Part shown: piece by piece, positions 36,668 to 45,868 of the stretch
Position numbering within the stretch: position 1 is the first letter of the stretch
Layout: every line of letters starts with the position of its first letter
Assembly: GCF_910594985.1 (NCBI RefSeq)
Contig: NZ_CAJVCE010000005.1
Location: 124,001 to 188,000 of the forward strand
Length of the DNA stretch: 64,000 nucleotides
Direction of reading: 5' to 3'
Source: Paenibacillus allorhizosphaerae
GTDB lineage: Bacteria > Bacillota > Bacilli > Paenibacillales > NBRC-103111
Translations under genes and position numbers: made by a program
The notes under the pieces: model-generated
The model's database searches: none
What the model saw: only the letters and a program-made list of their open reading frames with translations
What the model was told of the DNA's origin: nothing

Positions 36668-37530
36668 CGGAAATCACGCGCTCTTCCGGCGCTGCCGAGC
36701 ATAGCAATTTTCTCAAGCGCGGCTGCTTTCACCGCTTTTTTCGCCGGCGCCATATATTTGCGCGGGTCGTTCTCGTCCGGATTTTGCGCGAATACGGCTT
36801 TGATTGCATCGGAGAAAACGATCCGGATTTCCGTCGCGATATTCATTTTGGCCATACCAAGCGAAACGCAGCGTTTTACCTGCTCCTCCGGAATGCCCGA
36901 TCCCCCGTGAAGCACGAGCGGAACGGCTACTTGACTGGCAATTGCTTGAATCCGGTTAAAATCGATCTTCGGTTCGCCTTTGTAAATCCCATGAGCGGTT
37001 CCGATCGCAGGGGCCAGCGTAGGTACGCCGGTCATCTCTACGAACAGCTTGCATTCGTCCGGGTCCGCCATCAGCGCCTCGTTCTCGGCAACGACGATAT
37101 CGTCCTCGACGCCTCCGACTTTCCCAAGCTCCGCTTCCACGTTGACGCCCGCCGCGCGCGCAATCTCGACTACACGCTTCGTCATCGCCGCGTTCTCCTG
37201 GAAAGGAAACATCGAAGCGTCGATCATCACCGAAGTATAGCCGGCGCGAATGCATTGAACGATCAGATCAAAATCGGTGCAATGGTCGAGATGCAGCGCG
37301 ATCGGCACGGAAGCCCGTTTGGCCGCCGTTTCCGCCGCGCTGACGATGTATTCGGCGCCCAAGTGCTTTACGGTCCCGACTGTCGATTGCAAAATGAGCG
37401 GCGCTTGCGCCTCCTCCGCCGCCTCGACGACCGCCTGCAGCATTTCCAAAGTATGAACGTTGAAAGCACCAACGGCATAGCCGTTTGCTCTCGCCGCTTG
37501 CAATAACGGGGTAGAAGATACTAATGTCAT
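36664..37530 (-). CDS. Class II ketose-bisphosphate aldolase (tagatose- or fructose-1,6-bisphosphate)
   Basis: 288 residues. The zinc-dependent class II fold is indicated by YAVGAFNVHTLEMLQAVVEA, the metal-binding IALHLDHCTDFDLIVQCIRA (D82/H83 region), VNVEAELGKVGG, TLAPAIGTAHGIYKGEP (metal His) and LVLHGGSGIPEEQVKRCVSL (metal His and phosphate loop). It cleaves a ketose 1,6-bisphosphate to dihydroxyacetone phosphate and glyceraldehyde 3-phosphate. The length (about 285 residues) matches GatY/KbaY-type enzymes as well as FbaA types. The surrounding galactosamine-like gene set favours tagatose 1,6-bisphosphate. Confidence 0.92.
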   Translation of the reverse strand: MTLVSSTPLLQAARANGYAVGAFNVHTLEMLQAVVEAAEEAQAPLILQSTVGTVKHLGAEYIVSAAETAAKRASVPIALHLDHCTDFDLIVQCIRAGYTSVMIDASMFPFQENAAMTKRVVEIARAAGVNVEAELGKVGGVEDDIVVAENEALMADPDECKLFVEMTGVPTLAPAIGTAHGIYKGEPKIDFNRIQAIASQVAVPLVLHGGSGIPEEQVKRCVSLGMAKMNIATEIRIVFSDAIKAVFAQNPDENDPRKYMAPAKKAVKAAALEKIAMLGSAGRARDFR

Positions 37531-37581
37531 GATTCCTTCTCCAGCCTTTCCTTCGTTGCACGCGGGAGCCCGCTGACGGAA

Positions 37582-38397
37582 TTAATGCGCTTTTTCCGCT
37601 TCGGTTGCCGGTTCCGTCAGGTGAAGCTCCATCCGGTGCTTTTCGATATAATCCAGCATTGCCGGACTTTCCAGTCGGTTCGTTACGAATCCCTTGAATT
37701 CAGTGAGCGGCGCAATGGCGAACAAAGAGATTTTATCGATTTTCGTATGATCGAATACGGCATAGCATTGGGACGCGCGGCTCAGCATCAAACGAGCGAT
37801 CTGGGCCTCCAGCTCCGAAAACGTGGTAACGCCCGGATCGATGCTGATGCCGTCGATGCCCATGAACATTTTGCCGATATGAATGTTGTTTACGATGCTT
37901 TCCGCCAAAGGACCGCACAGCTCAAAGCTCTTATTGCGCATCACCCCGCCGGTCAGCACGACCTGCACGCCGTCGCTGTCCGCCAGCTCCATGGCGATGT
38001 TGACCGCATTCGTTACGACGGTAATATCGTTGTGAAATTTGAGCGCTCGCGCAATCAGGAACGTCGTCGTACCGCCCGTCAAACCGACGATATCCCCCTT
38101 TTCCACCATGGAGGCCGCTTTGGCGGCAATCGCCTCTTTCTCCAGCCACAGCAAATTGCGCTTTTCGTTAAAGGAAGTTTCGCCGGAGGTCAGCGTCGTG
38201 TCCAGTTGCGCGCCGCCCAACGTGCGAATGATATTTCCCTGCTTTTCAAGCAGATCAAGGTCTCGTCTTGCGGTAGCCTCCGAGCATTCGAAACGTTCGA
38301 TAATTTCCGGTATGCTCACTTTTCCCTGCTGCTTCAGCAGCGTCATGATGCCCGCCCGGCGGCGTTCGCCTTTCGATATCCCTTGATCGCTCATCAT
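37582..38397 (-). CDS. DeoR family transcriptional repressor
   Basis: 271 residues. N-terminal winged helix-turn-helix of the DeoR/GlpR type: ERRRAGIMTLLKQQGKVSIP, then FECSEATARRDLDLLEKQGN. The sensor domain resembles ribose-5-phosphate-isomerase-like folds, with VGLTGGTTTFLIARALKFHN and VLTGGVMRNKSFELCGPLAE and GIDGISIDPGVTTFSELEAQ. Such repressors respond to a phosphorylated sugar. It sits inside the operon it likely controls, between the SIS protein (24 bp upstream) and the aldolase. The start ATG is 13 bases from GAAGGGA, rather far. Confidence 0.92.
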   Translation of the reverse strand: MMSDQGISKGERRRAGIMTLLKQQGKVSIPEIIERFECSEATARRDLDLLEKQGNIIRTLGGAQLDTTLTSGETSFNEKRNLLWLEKEAIAAKAASMVEKGDIVGLTGGTTTFLIARALKFHNDITVVTNAVNIAMELADSDGVQVVLTGGVMRNKSFELCGPLAESIVNNIHIGKMFMGIDGISIDPGVTTFSELEAQIARLMLSRASQCYAVFDHTKIDKISLFAIAPLTEFKGFVTNRLESPAMLDYIEKHRMELHLTEPATEAEKAH

Positions 38398-38421
38398 AAA
38401 TACAAGTCGTTCCCTTCTCGG

Positions 38422-39477
38422 TTAAATTTTGACTACTTGCGTCAGGTTGCGCGGAGAATCCGGGTCTACGCCCCGGCCTAAAGCCGTGTAGTAGCCAAGG
38501 TATTGCAGCGCCGGCAAGTAGAGCGCCGCGCGCGCTTCGTCCGATACGTTCTCTCCGCCGATTTCGAAGACAGCGTCCGCAAAATCGAGATCCGTCCCCT
38601 TCTTCGCTGTGATTATCATAACAAATGCGCCGAATTGTTTCATCTCTTCTGCAACTTTAATCTCATAGCCGCGCGCTTTCTCCGAAAGAAGCAAACATAC
38701 AAGCGTCCCCGGCTCGACGATCGATTTGGGGCCATGCCGGAATTCCAGCGTGCCGTAAGCTTCCGTCCATACATAGGACATTTCTTTTATTTTCAGGCAC
38801 GCTTCGAGCGAAATGCCGTAAAGCGAGCCCATGCCGAGGTAAACGAATTTATTGAACTGATTGCCGTTCACGACTTGCCCAATGTAAGAGTCCGCGGTTT
38901 TCACGACATTGCCGTCCAGGCGCAGCGTCGCTTCCATTTCGCTTACAAGCTCGGCTGATCCGGCCGCTTTGGCAATCGCCGCTTGCATCATGAAGGTCAT
39001 GCTGCTGAACGACTTCGTCATGACGGTGCTCGTTTCTTTGCCCAGCGGGGATACGAGACTCGGCGCGATTTGCGCCATCGTGCTGTTCTCATAGCACGTA
39101 ATGCCCGCGACGGTGAAGCCCTGCAGTTCTTTAACCGAATTAAGCGCAAGCACAACCTCAGTCGATTCGCCGGAACGGGATACCCCGATCACCAAATAAT
39201 TGCGGCCTGCCGGCGCCGTTTGCTCTCGGAACAAAAACAGCTCCGATGACGGATAAGCCGTTGCCGGTCGGTTCAACCAAACGCGATAAGTGGAGGCCAT
39301 CGAAAGCGCCTGATAATAGGAAGAACCCGAGCCGATGAAAATAACCTCGTCGTAAGCCGGATTCGCCAAATATTGATCGATCCAGGACTGCTGTTGTCCC
39401 AGCTGTTCCCAAGCCGCTTTCAAAGCATCGCTCTGAGCGGAAATTTCCGGATAAGTGTACTGCCCGTAATTGTTCAA
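38422..39477 (-). CDS. SIS-domain sugar isomerase/deaminase (AgaS-like)
   Basis: 351 residues if translation begins at TTG 39477, which has AAAGGGG eight bases upstream; the ATG at 39495 has no ribosome site. Two SIS domains are present: DEVIFIGSGSSYYQALSMAS and LVIGVSRSGESTEVVLALNS in the first, KFVYLGMGSLYGISLEACLK and GTLEFRHGPKSIVEPGTLVC in the second. The latter motif, with the E-x-R-H-G-P block, is typical of aldose-ketose isomerases acting on amino-sugar phosphates, such as GlmS isomerase domains and AgaS. With a tagatose-type aldolase and kinase it probably converts galactosamine 6-phosphate to tagatose 6-phosphate plus ammonia. A fructosamine-6-phosphate deglycase is an alternative. 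Confidence 0.87.
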   Translation of the reverse strand: MNNYGQYTYPEISAQSDALKAAWEQLGQQQSWIDQYLANPAYDEVIFIGSGSSYYQALSMASTYRVWLNRPATAYPSSELFLFREQTAPAGRNYLVIGVSRSGESTEVVLALNSVKELQGFTVAGITCYENSTMAQIAPSLVSPLGKETSTVMTKSFSSMTFMMQAAIAKAAGSAELVSEMEATLRLDGNVVKTADSYIGQVVNGNQFNKFVYLGMGSLYGISLEACLKIKEMSYVWTEAYGTLEFRHGPKSIVEPGTLVCLLLSEKARGYEIKVAEEMKQFGAFVMIITAKKGTDLDFADAVFEIGGENVSDEARAALYLPALQYLGYYTALGRGVDPDSPRNLTQVVKI

Positions 39478-39508
39478 TTCATTAACCCCTTTCATTCAAT
39501 ATAATGCA

Positions 39509-39537
39509 ATATTAAATCATTAATTTGATTTTTTCAA
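39509..39537 (-). promoter_or_regulatory. Promoter for the SIS-DeoR-aldolase-kinase operon
   Basis: On the minus strand TTGAAA, a 17-bp spacer and TAATAT, about 30 bp upstream of the TTG start. Two copies of AATGATT straddle the -35 and spacer and could be DeoR half-sites. This suggests the four downstream genes can be expressed apart from the sulfatase. Confidence 0.5.
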
Positions 39538-39577
39538 TCATTTTATTCCGAAGCACCGGTCATTTCTCGGTTATAAT

Positions 39578-41047
39578 CTAAAAAGGAAGCGGAAACCGCG
39601 CCAATCGTTCCGCATAGTGCGGCGATTTGACGAAGGGCTTGCCTGCTTGAGATACGAGCCGATCGCCGTCCGTCATCCCTGCGCTCCTCGGTTCCAGAAC
39701 GGAGATCAGGCGCTGCCGCCAAGCGGCGAGCTGCTCTCGGTGTTCCGGGCGCTGCGCTAGATCCGTCAGTTCGTACGGGTCGCTCGACAAATCGAACAGC
39801 TGCTCCGTTCCGATTCTCGGGAACCATATGTATTTCACTCGGCCGTCGGTCACGTATTGCATTTCTTGTTCCTCTGAATAGCAGGTGCTGTGTTCCCCAT
39901 GGATGAAATCGCGCGCTTCCGCCGATCGTCCTTTCATTGCGCCGATGACGCTTTTCCCATCCACCGTCTGCGGAATATCCAGACCTACCGCTTCCATAAC
40001 GGTCGGCATAATATCCTGCAGCAGCACCGGGGCGTCCGTCCGCTCCACCGTTCGGCCCATTGACTTCGGCAGCTTGACGATCAACGGAATGTGCGCCGAC
40101 CCTTCATAGGCATACGTTTTACGCCATAGATGGTGATCGCCCAGCATATCTCCATGATCGGAGGTAAAAATGACGACCGTATTGTTCATCAGCCCGGAAC
40201 CTTTGAGATACGAAAGCAGTCGACCGATTTGATGATCGATATGGTTGATCGACCCGTAGTAGCCGGCTCTCGCCTGCCTGATGTCTTCATCGCTGCGAAC
40301 GCCTCGCCAGGCGTCCGTGCTGGATGCGTCTTTCGGGACATCATGCATGGCCGCCCATTCGCCGACTTGCGCTTTGGGCAAATTTTTCTGCATATACAAT
40401 TCAAAAAAATAAGGAAGAGCGTCATACGGAGAATGGGGCCTTGCAAACGATGTTTTGAGGAAAAAAGGCTTGCTCGGGTCTCTTTGTTTCAAAAATTTGA
40501 GTGATTCGTTCACGGTCCAATTGGTCGGATGCAAAAATTCGGGTGCATGATAAGGCCTCGCCATCCAGGAGTTCCAGCCGATGCCATGGTCCGTCATCCC
40601 GTACTCGCCTGTTTTATTACGTTCAAACCACTGCTTGTAGTCCGAGGTGAAACGAGGGTCTTCCTCCCTCCCGGATTCGTCAAGCACGGTATGATGGAAG
40701 CCGTTCAGCGAACGTTGAGGATAAAAATGCATTTTGCCGACGCCCTGCGTATGATATCCCGCCTTGGCCAGCTCGCCTGGAAGCGTATGCTCGAACCCGA
40801 TACCCATATGCCTTTCTCCGCCTCTGCCCATGCCGAGTATGCCGGTGTTCCACGGGTCCATCCCGGTCAACAAGCACGCGCGGGCAGGGATGCACGAAGG
40901 CGAAGGCGAGTATGCGCTGTCAAACACGGTACCCTCGGAAGCCAGCCAATCCAGATTCGGCGTTTGGATCACTTCATTGCCATAACATCCGAGCGTATCC
41001 CAGCGCTGTTGATCGGTCATAATCAAGACTACATTCGGCCTTTGCAT
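39578..41047 (-). CDS. Type I sulfatase (formylglycine-dependent, Cys type)
   Basis: 489 residues from ATG 41047 (nine bases after GAGGAG; two nearer ATG codons are too close to it). The N-terminal metal site NVVLIMTDQQRWDTLG is followed by the maturation signature C-I-P-A-R at residues 52-56 (PSCIPARACLLTG), where the cysteine must become formylglycine. Further family blocks are VGKMHFYPQRSLNGFHHTVL, VIFTSDHGDMLGDHHLWRKT and HIPLIVKLP. No signal peptide, so it likely desulfates an imported saccharide. Its position upstream of amino-sugar genes suggests a sulfated hexosamine or galactose substrate. No maturase gene is in the window. Confidence 0.93.
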   Translation of the reverse strand: MQRPNVVLIMTDQQRWDTLGCYGNEVIQTPNLDWLASEGTVFDSAYSPSPSCIPARACLLTGMDPWNTGILGMGRGGERHMGIGFEHTLPGELAKAGYHTQGVGKMHFYPQRSLNGFHHTVLDESGREEDPRFTSDYKQWFERNKTGEYGMTDHGIGWNSWMARPYHAPEFLHPTNWTVNESLKFLKQRDPSKPFFLKTSFARPHSPYDALPYFFELYMQKNLPKAQVGEWAAMHDVPKDASSTDAWRGVRSDEDIRQARAGYYGSINHIDHQIGRLLSYLKGSGLMNNTVVIFTSDHGDMLGDHHLWRKTYAYEGSAHIPLIVKLPKSMGRTVERTDAPVLLQDIMPTVMEAVGLDIPQTVDGKSVIGAMKGRSAEARDFIHGEHSTCYSEEQEMQYVTDGRVKYIWFPRIGTEQLFDLSSDPYELTDLAQRPEHREQLAAWRQRLISVLEPRSAGMTDGDRLVSQAGKPFVKSPHYAERLARFPLPF

Positions 41048-41705
41048 AACCATCATCTCCTCGTATGAATTCCAGATCGTTCCATGGCGTAAAAGTACCA
41101 AAAAACATGGATGGAATCAATATGAAATATGGGACGAATTTGCATTAGTTCGGCTATCCCCTACTACTACTTGCTTGAAACCTACTATTTTGCGGGTAAT
41201 GTTTGAGAAAAGGCATGATTTATTGCGATATCCCCATTATTCAGAGCGATAGCCCTCTGAATTGTTCGGTTAGGGCTAATATAAGGAACGAATTACCGAA
41301 ACTCGTAGAAATTTAATCGATTTCTCCTACCATTAGTTTGATTGCCCGTACTTCTACCAATATGCTTTCCCATACGTCTGTCTGGTGGTTGGTTAGCCTT
41401 ATTTTGCTAGTTCGTATCTTATAATCCTGCCCGTGTGGTTTTGCCCCCTAAAGACATACGACGCATGGTCGCACAGATTCTATGTTAATCGGCTGCCGTA
41501 CCGAGATCGGAGCAACGAACAAGAGCAGGCTGCCGCAGCGCCTGCTCTCTTCTGTATTCGCGAGATAATAGGATTCGACTGGCAGCCATGTCGCGCCACA
41601 ACGCGAGCTTGAGATTCGCACGCGTTGGAGAAAAGCGGTAGTAGTCCGCTACTTTCCCATCACCTTTCGCATAAACTCATTTCTTAATTATAGAACAGCA
41701 ACCAG
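41048..41705. other. 650-bp gene-free region of unusual composition
   Basis: No credible coding frame. Bases 41100-41450 are distinctly AT-rich compared with neighbours and repeat CTAC-type words (CCTACTACTAC, CCTACTATT, CTACCATT, TCTACCA). A hairpin CAGAG...CTCTG lies at about 41241-41258. A 9-bp stem AGAGCAGGC / GCCTGCTCT at 41522-41548 may terminate the upstream GH78 transcript but has only a weak T run. The segment could be a degraded element, an intergenic repeat unit or a non-coding RNA. Confidence 0.5.
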
Positions 41706-44700
41706 CTACTCTCCCACCGTACGCAGCTCCGCCTCGCCCTGGAAGCCTTCCGGCATGCGAATCTCCGCTTTGACGCCAGACGGCACCCAAGCTTGAATGT
41801 GTATCGTGCCGTCCTCGCGAATGCGCCAGGACACGTCGATGCGCCCTTCCTCCGGGAGCGGCACGCTGCCGCGAGCCCAATCGAGGCCGCACGGCTGCGG
41901 CGCGATCACGACTTCGCTCCAGCCCGGAGCGGTCGGATTGATGCCAAGCACGCTTGTGCCGAGGAAATATCCCGGCGCGGCCGACCACGCGTGGCAATGG
42001 CTGCGCGTCAGATGGCCCGGATGCGGACGAACCGGGTCCACTTGCGGCTTCGGATACATTTCCCAGCATGTCGTAGCGCCATAGCGGAGCATCTCGCCAT
42101 ACTGTTTGCGGATGTCGTCGATCAGCCGTTGCGTATGGCCCATCTTCACCAGTGCCTCGTAATAGAAGAACGACATAAACGGACTGCCGATCTGTACGAA
42201 TGACACCGGCGGCTCGTCCAAATATTGCTCCAGCTTCACCTTGCGCCCGCCTTCGGCAATATCGCATAAGTACGCTACGACCTGTGTCTGCATGCTGAAA
42301 ATCGTCGACTTGCGTCCGCCTGTGTGAATGCAATCGAGATAAGCTTCACGCTCCGCCGACCATAGATGCGTTTCGATCGCTTGCTTCAACGCATCGGCTC
42401 GCTCGGCAAATGTCCTTCCTTCGCTGGCAAGTCCCGCTGCGGCCGACAGCTCGGAGGCATGGCGCAGCGCCTTCACCAAAAACATGTTTTGATGCGATAC
42501 GACGCCGTGCCGCGGTTGATCGATCGGCGCCCAGTCGAGGAAATTCCACGCATCCATTTCAAGCAATCCGTCTTCATTCACCAGCTGCCAGTAATGCTCC
42601 AGCGTAAATTTGACGTGCGGCCACATCGTTCGGGCATAATCGCGATCGCCGGTTCGCTGTACGTATTCGTTGCAGGCGATCGCCCAGAAGAAGGTCCAGT
42701 TCGGAATGACACTGTTCCAACCGCTCGGCACCTGGTCGACGTATAGCGGCGTCTGATGCGCCGAGCCCGGCACCAGATCAAGACAGCGCTTGACGAGCGG
42801 TTCCGCGCCGTAAACGTAGTAACTAATGAGCGCTTCGTTGCGGCTGTCGCCGACCCAGAACGTCTGCTCATAGGCCGGGCAGTCGACATACGTATCTTCC
42901 ATGCACAGTCTCGTCGTATGTCGGCTCATTTCCCAAATGTCGTTTAGCAAAGCGTCGGACGAATGGAATCGGCCGACTTCGGCCACCGGATAGTTGCTTT
43001 GCAGGACGGATACGCTATACAGCTTCACAGGCCGCTGCGCCTTGCGGACGGTAACGATCAAATAGCGGAAGCCGCGCCGCACGTTCGAAGTATAGCTTTG
43101 CCGGCCTTTACGGCAAACGTAACGTAGCGAATTGTCCAAATAATGCGTGTAATGGATTTTGCCATCGAGCATATATTCAACCCCGAAGAAGTCTATCTCG
43201 GTCCCTTCTCCGGCATCGACCTCGAAGGACAGGAAGCCCGACCATTCGTTACCGAAATCGATGACGAGTTCCGTGTCGCTCTCGTCGTAGAGCGGCACGA
43301 TTCCCGGCACGGCATGAGGCATGATCGCTTTCTGCAGATCGGCAGGCACCGGCTTGGCCGAGGAGCTCTTCTTCCAAAGCGTCTGCACATAGACCGACTC
43401 GGGGCTGACGAGCTTCGGATCGGCCGGACGCACCGCATCTCCCAGCGCAGCGAGCTGCTCGGTTGTAGCCGCTTCTCTTATGCGGCAGTACGCTTCGTAG
43501 GCTTTCAGCCCGTCCGGTGTCAACCGATCGATGACCTCCTGCTTGCCGGTACTGCAAGCTGCAATGATCCGATCGTTGGCTTTCTGTTCTTCCGTAACCT
43601 GGTGATCGATATATTCATGATTGACGAACGGCCCGATCACGATGAAAGGACTACGCTCCTCGCCAGAGGGATTTAAAGCCCTCTGGGCTTCTGGAGCTCC
43701 TGCTAAGGCTGCCGCGACTTCTGCGGCGCCTGCACCTTTGTAGCCGGCCGTATCGAAAGGAGAAACAACCTCAAACGGATCCTCGCAGTCGATCCCGATA
43801 AAGAGACCGCGGCCGTGATCGTTCCCGGCCAATTCGAACAACAGCACATTGTCTCCGGCTTGCAGCTCGATGTCCAAATATCGGTCCTGCTCGACTCCCC
43901 TCCATGCCGATTTCGGGTAACGAACGCCGTTCAGGCAAACCGCCTGCCAATACGCAGAGGCATACGCAATCCCGAGTACCGCTTTGACGGGAGCCGCCGT
44001 TCGAATGACCGTGCCGATATAACCGGCATACACGTTGGCATTGCCATGGTTCGAGCTTTCCGGCACCATCATCGTTTTCGCATCCAAATGAGTCGTCCAG
44101 GCGATCGGCTTCACCCGGGACAGCGTTTCGATTCGGGACGGATAAACCCGCTCTTCCGTAAGCAGGGGGATGTCGCGAGGCTTCAGCCGGACCCACGGCT
44201 CCATGCCGACGCCGCCGATCACAACCGCAGCCGCCCACCCCGCCGCATCGTATTGCGACAACGTCCATCGTTCATCCCACTTCCGGGCATCAATCCATTC
44301 CGAGAACGTCTGTTGAAACGTCATGCGCGGGGAAAGCGAGTTGTATCCGATATGACGCGACGTCAGCCATGTAGAATCGGTCACGATCGTTCCGTCGGTC
44401 CGCTCTTCCCGGCTATCGATCGACCAGTCGAGCTGAGCCAGCAGTCCGCCGCGTCCGCGGATATAATAGAAATTGTTGACGCCGAAATGCATAACAAGCA
44501 CTGCGATCGTATTCGGCTGCCCTGGACGCAAAAGGTGACGTACGTCGTATGTATCGAATGCCTGCTCGTGCGGCCAGCATCGCACAGGTCCCCGGCCGAC
44601 CCGCTCGCCGTTGACGTACAAAACGTAGCGGGAGTCTGCGGTAATCGATACATTCGCTTCGCTCCATCCTTCTTGCGGCACATCAAACGTTTTGCGGAAG

Positions 44701-44783
44701 CAGCGCCATTCGTTGCGCGGGCTCGACTCTCCATCAGCCCAAATCCAGTATGCTTTCCAATCGATCGCTCTCTCTACGTTCAT
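41706..44783 (-). CDS. Alpha-L-rhamnosidase-type glycoside hydrolase family 78
   Basis: 1025 residues from ATG 44783 (AGGAGT ten bases upstream); an earlier in-frame ATG lacks a ribosome site. N-terminal beta-sandwich modules (AYWIWADGESSPRNEWRCFR, TADSRYVLYVNGERVGRGPV) precede the alpha/alpha-barrel (about 640-960). The catalytic segment reads MEDTYVDCPAYEQTFWVGDS, with the acidic residues seen in GH78, followed by WNFLDWAPIDQPRHGVVSHQ and YGATTCWEMYPKPQ. The C-terminal beta domain has GINPTAPGWSEVVIAPQPCG. The enzyme should release terminal rhamnose from rhamnogalacturonan or glycosides. No signal peptide. It is downstream of the NHL-repeat and SBP genes, probably one operon. Confidence 0.9.
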   Translation of the reverse strand: MNVERAIDWKAYWIWADGESSPRNEWRCFRKTFDVPQEGWSEANVSITADSRYVLYVNGERVGRGPVRCWPHEQAFDTYDVRHLLRPGQPNTIAVLVMHFGVNNFYYIRGRGGLLAQLDWSIDSREERTDGTIVTDSTWLTSRHIGYNSLSPRMTFQQTFSEWIDARKWDERWTLSQYDAAGWAAAVVIGGVGMEPWVRLKPRDIPLLTEERVYPSRIETLSRVKPIAWTTHLDAKTMMVPESSNHGNANVYAGYIGTVIRTAAPVKAVLGIAYASAYWQAVCLNGVRYPKSAWRGVEQDRYLDIELQAGDNVLLFELAGNDHGRGLFIGIDCEDPFEVVSPFDTAGYKGAGAAEVAAALAGAPEAQRALNPSGEERSPFIVIGPFVNHEYIDHQVTEEQKANDRIIAACSTGKQEVIDRLTPDGLKAYEAYCRIREAATTEQLAALGDAVRPADPKLVSPESVYVQTLWKKSSSAKPVPADLQKAIMPHAVPGIVPLYDESDTELVIDFGNEWSGFLSFEVDAGEGTEIDFFGVEYMLDGKIHYTHYLDNSLRYVCRKGRQSYTSNVRRGFRYLIVTVRKAQRPVKLYSVSVLQSNYPVAEVGRFHSSDALLNDIWEMSRHTTRLCMEDTYVDCPAYEQTFWVGDSRNEALISYYVYGAEPLVKRCLDLVPGSAHQTPLYVDQVPSGWNSVIPNWTFFWAIACNEYVQRTGDRDYARTMWPHVKFTLEHYWQLVNEDGLLEMDAWNFLDWAPIDQPRHGVVSHQNMFLVKALRHASELSAAAGLASEGRTFAERADALKQAIETHLWSAEREAYLDCIHTGGRKSTIFSMQTQVVAYLCDIAEGGRKVKLEQYLDEPPVSFVQIGSPFMSFFYYEALVKMGHTQRLIDDIRKQYGEMLRYGATTCWEMYPKPQVDPVRPHPGHLTRSHCHAWSAAPGYFLGTSVLGINPTAPGWSEVVIAPQPCGLDWARGSVPLPEEGRIDVSWRIREDGTIHIQAWVPSGVKAEIRMPEGFQGEAELRTVGE

Positions 44784-44846
44784 TTGACTTATTACTCCTA
44801 TCCGTATGTTGTGTTTATCATTCCAATGTTCCAATCGTCGTTACAA

Positions 44847-45770
44847 TTACAAGTCGGTTCGCAGCAGCTTCGTTATTCTTCCGACGGCGATCCACTCGCC
44901 GACATATACGCTGCCTTTTGAGTCGACGCATACGCCATGCGGAGAGCTGAACCGTCCCGAACGGAAATACTCCTGCGGCAAATTCGGCCAGCCCTTCTGC
45001 TTGTAGGCTTGCTGATCCTCGCCCAGGTGAGCGATAAGACGGTCGTTCCGGTCAAAGATCGTCACCCGGCTGTGCAGATCGGGGAACACCATTTCGTCGC
45101 CGGCAAAATAAAAGCTGCATGGCATATCCATATCGTTATCGACGAACCGCTTATGGCTGCCGTCCATCGTAAATACTTGGATGCGGAAGTTTCCGCGGTC
45201 CGCCACATACAGCTCCGGCTCTCCGCCTCGGAAATTAACGGAAATGCCATGAGGACAATTCAATTGTCCGGGCTCGCTTCCGCGCCCACCCCAGGAACGA
45301 ATAAGCTGTCCTTCCTTATCATATTGATGAATCCACGACTGCCCGTATCCGTCGGCAACGTAAATATCGCCGTTCGGAGCGACTGCGACATCCGTCGGGC
45401 TGAACTTTTGCTCAGGACCGTAAATATGCGGCAAGTCCGGTACGCCGATCGTCAGCAGCACTTCCCCTTGCAGATCCGTCTTCACGGTCAAGCCCCGCTT
45501 CGTATCCGTCAAATACAAAAATTCCCGGTCGCCTTCGCGGTGCAAATAGCAGCCGTGTGCCCCTCCCTGGAACGATTCGCCCCAAGCGCGCAAAAATTGA
45601 CCGTGTTCATCGAAGACGAGCATCGACGGCGTTCCGGTATGGAACACATATACTTGATCCTGCCGGTCCACGACAACGCCATGCGTATGGCCAAGCGTAA
45701 CATGCCCGGGAATTTGCCCCCAACCCTCGGCCACCTTATACGAGCGGGTACTGGAACCTGTTACTGTCAT
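44847..45770 (-). CDS. NHL-repeat six-bladed beta-propeller protein
   Basis: 307 residues from ATG 45770, which has AAGGAGG eight bases upstream. NHL-like blades recur: GHTHGVVVDRQDQVYVFHTG, FSPTDVAVAPNGDIYVADGY, LNCPHGISVNFRGGEPELYV, FSSPHGVCVDSKGSVYVGEW. Proteins with this pattern are often annotated as peptidyl-alpha-hydroxyglycine amidating lyase family, but here the scaffold may simply bind or act on a glycan. Conserved histidines at blade starts (GHTHG, CPHG, SPHG) suggest a metal site. No signal peptide. It lies 63 bp upstream of GH78 and 98 bp downstream of an SBP, suggesting joint rhamnoside use. The activity is unknown. Confidence 0.85.
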   Translation of the reverse strand: MTVTGSSTRSYKVAEGWGQIPGHVTLGHTHGVVVDRQDQVYVFHTGTPSMLVFDEHGQFLRAWGESFQGGAHGCYLHREGDREFLYLTDTKRGLTVKTDLQGEVLLTIGVPDLPHIYGPEQKFSPTDVAVAPNGDIYVADGYGQSWIHQYDKEGQLIRSWGGRGSEPGQLNCPHGISVNFRGGEPELYVADRGNFRIQVFTMDGSHKRFVDNDMDMPCSFYFAGDEMVFPDLHSRVTIFDRNDRLIAHLGEDQQAYKQKGWPNLPQEYFRSGRFSSPHGVCVDSKGSVYVGEWIAVGRITKLLRTDL

Positions 45771-45814
45771 TACAACTTCCTCCTTCCGGTTGTCCAAAAT
45801 ATATGAAATGGTGA

Positions 45815-45861
45815 AGGGATGCGTTAGGCATGCCAGATTCGCCGGTACCCTACGCATCCCT
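45815..45861 (-). promoter_or_regulatory. Intercistronic stem-loop after the SBP stop
   Basis: On the minus strand AGGGATGCGTAGG pairs with CCTAACGCATCCCT (one mismatch or bulge), starting 8 bases after the SBP stop at 45869 and lying before the NHL gene. The T run after it is weak, so it may partly terminate or protect the mRNA, raising SBP expression over the enzymes. Confidence 0.5.
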
Positions 45862-45868
45862 ACATTAC

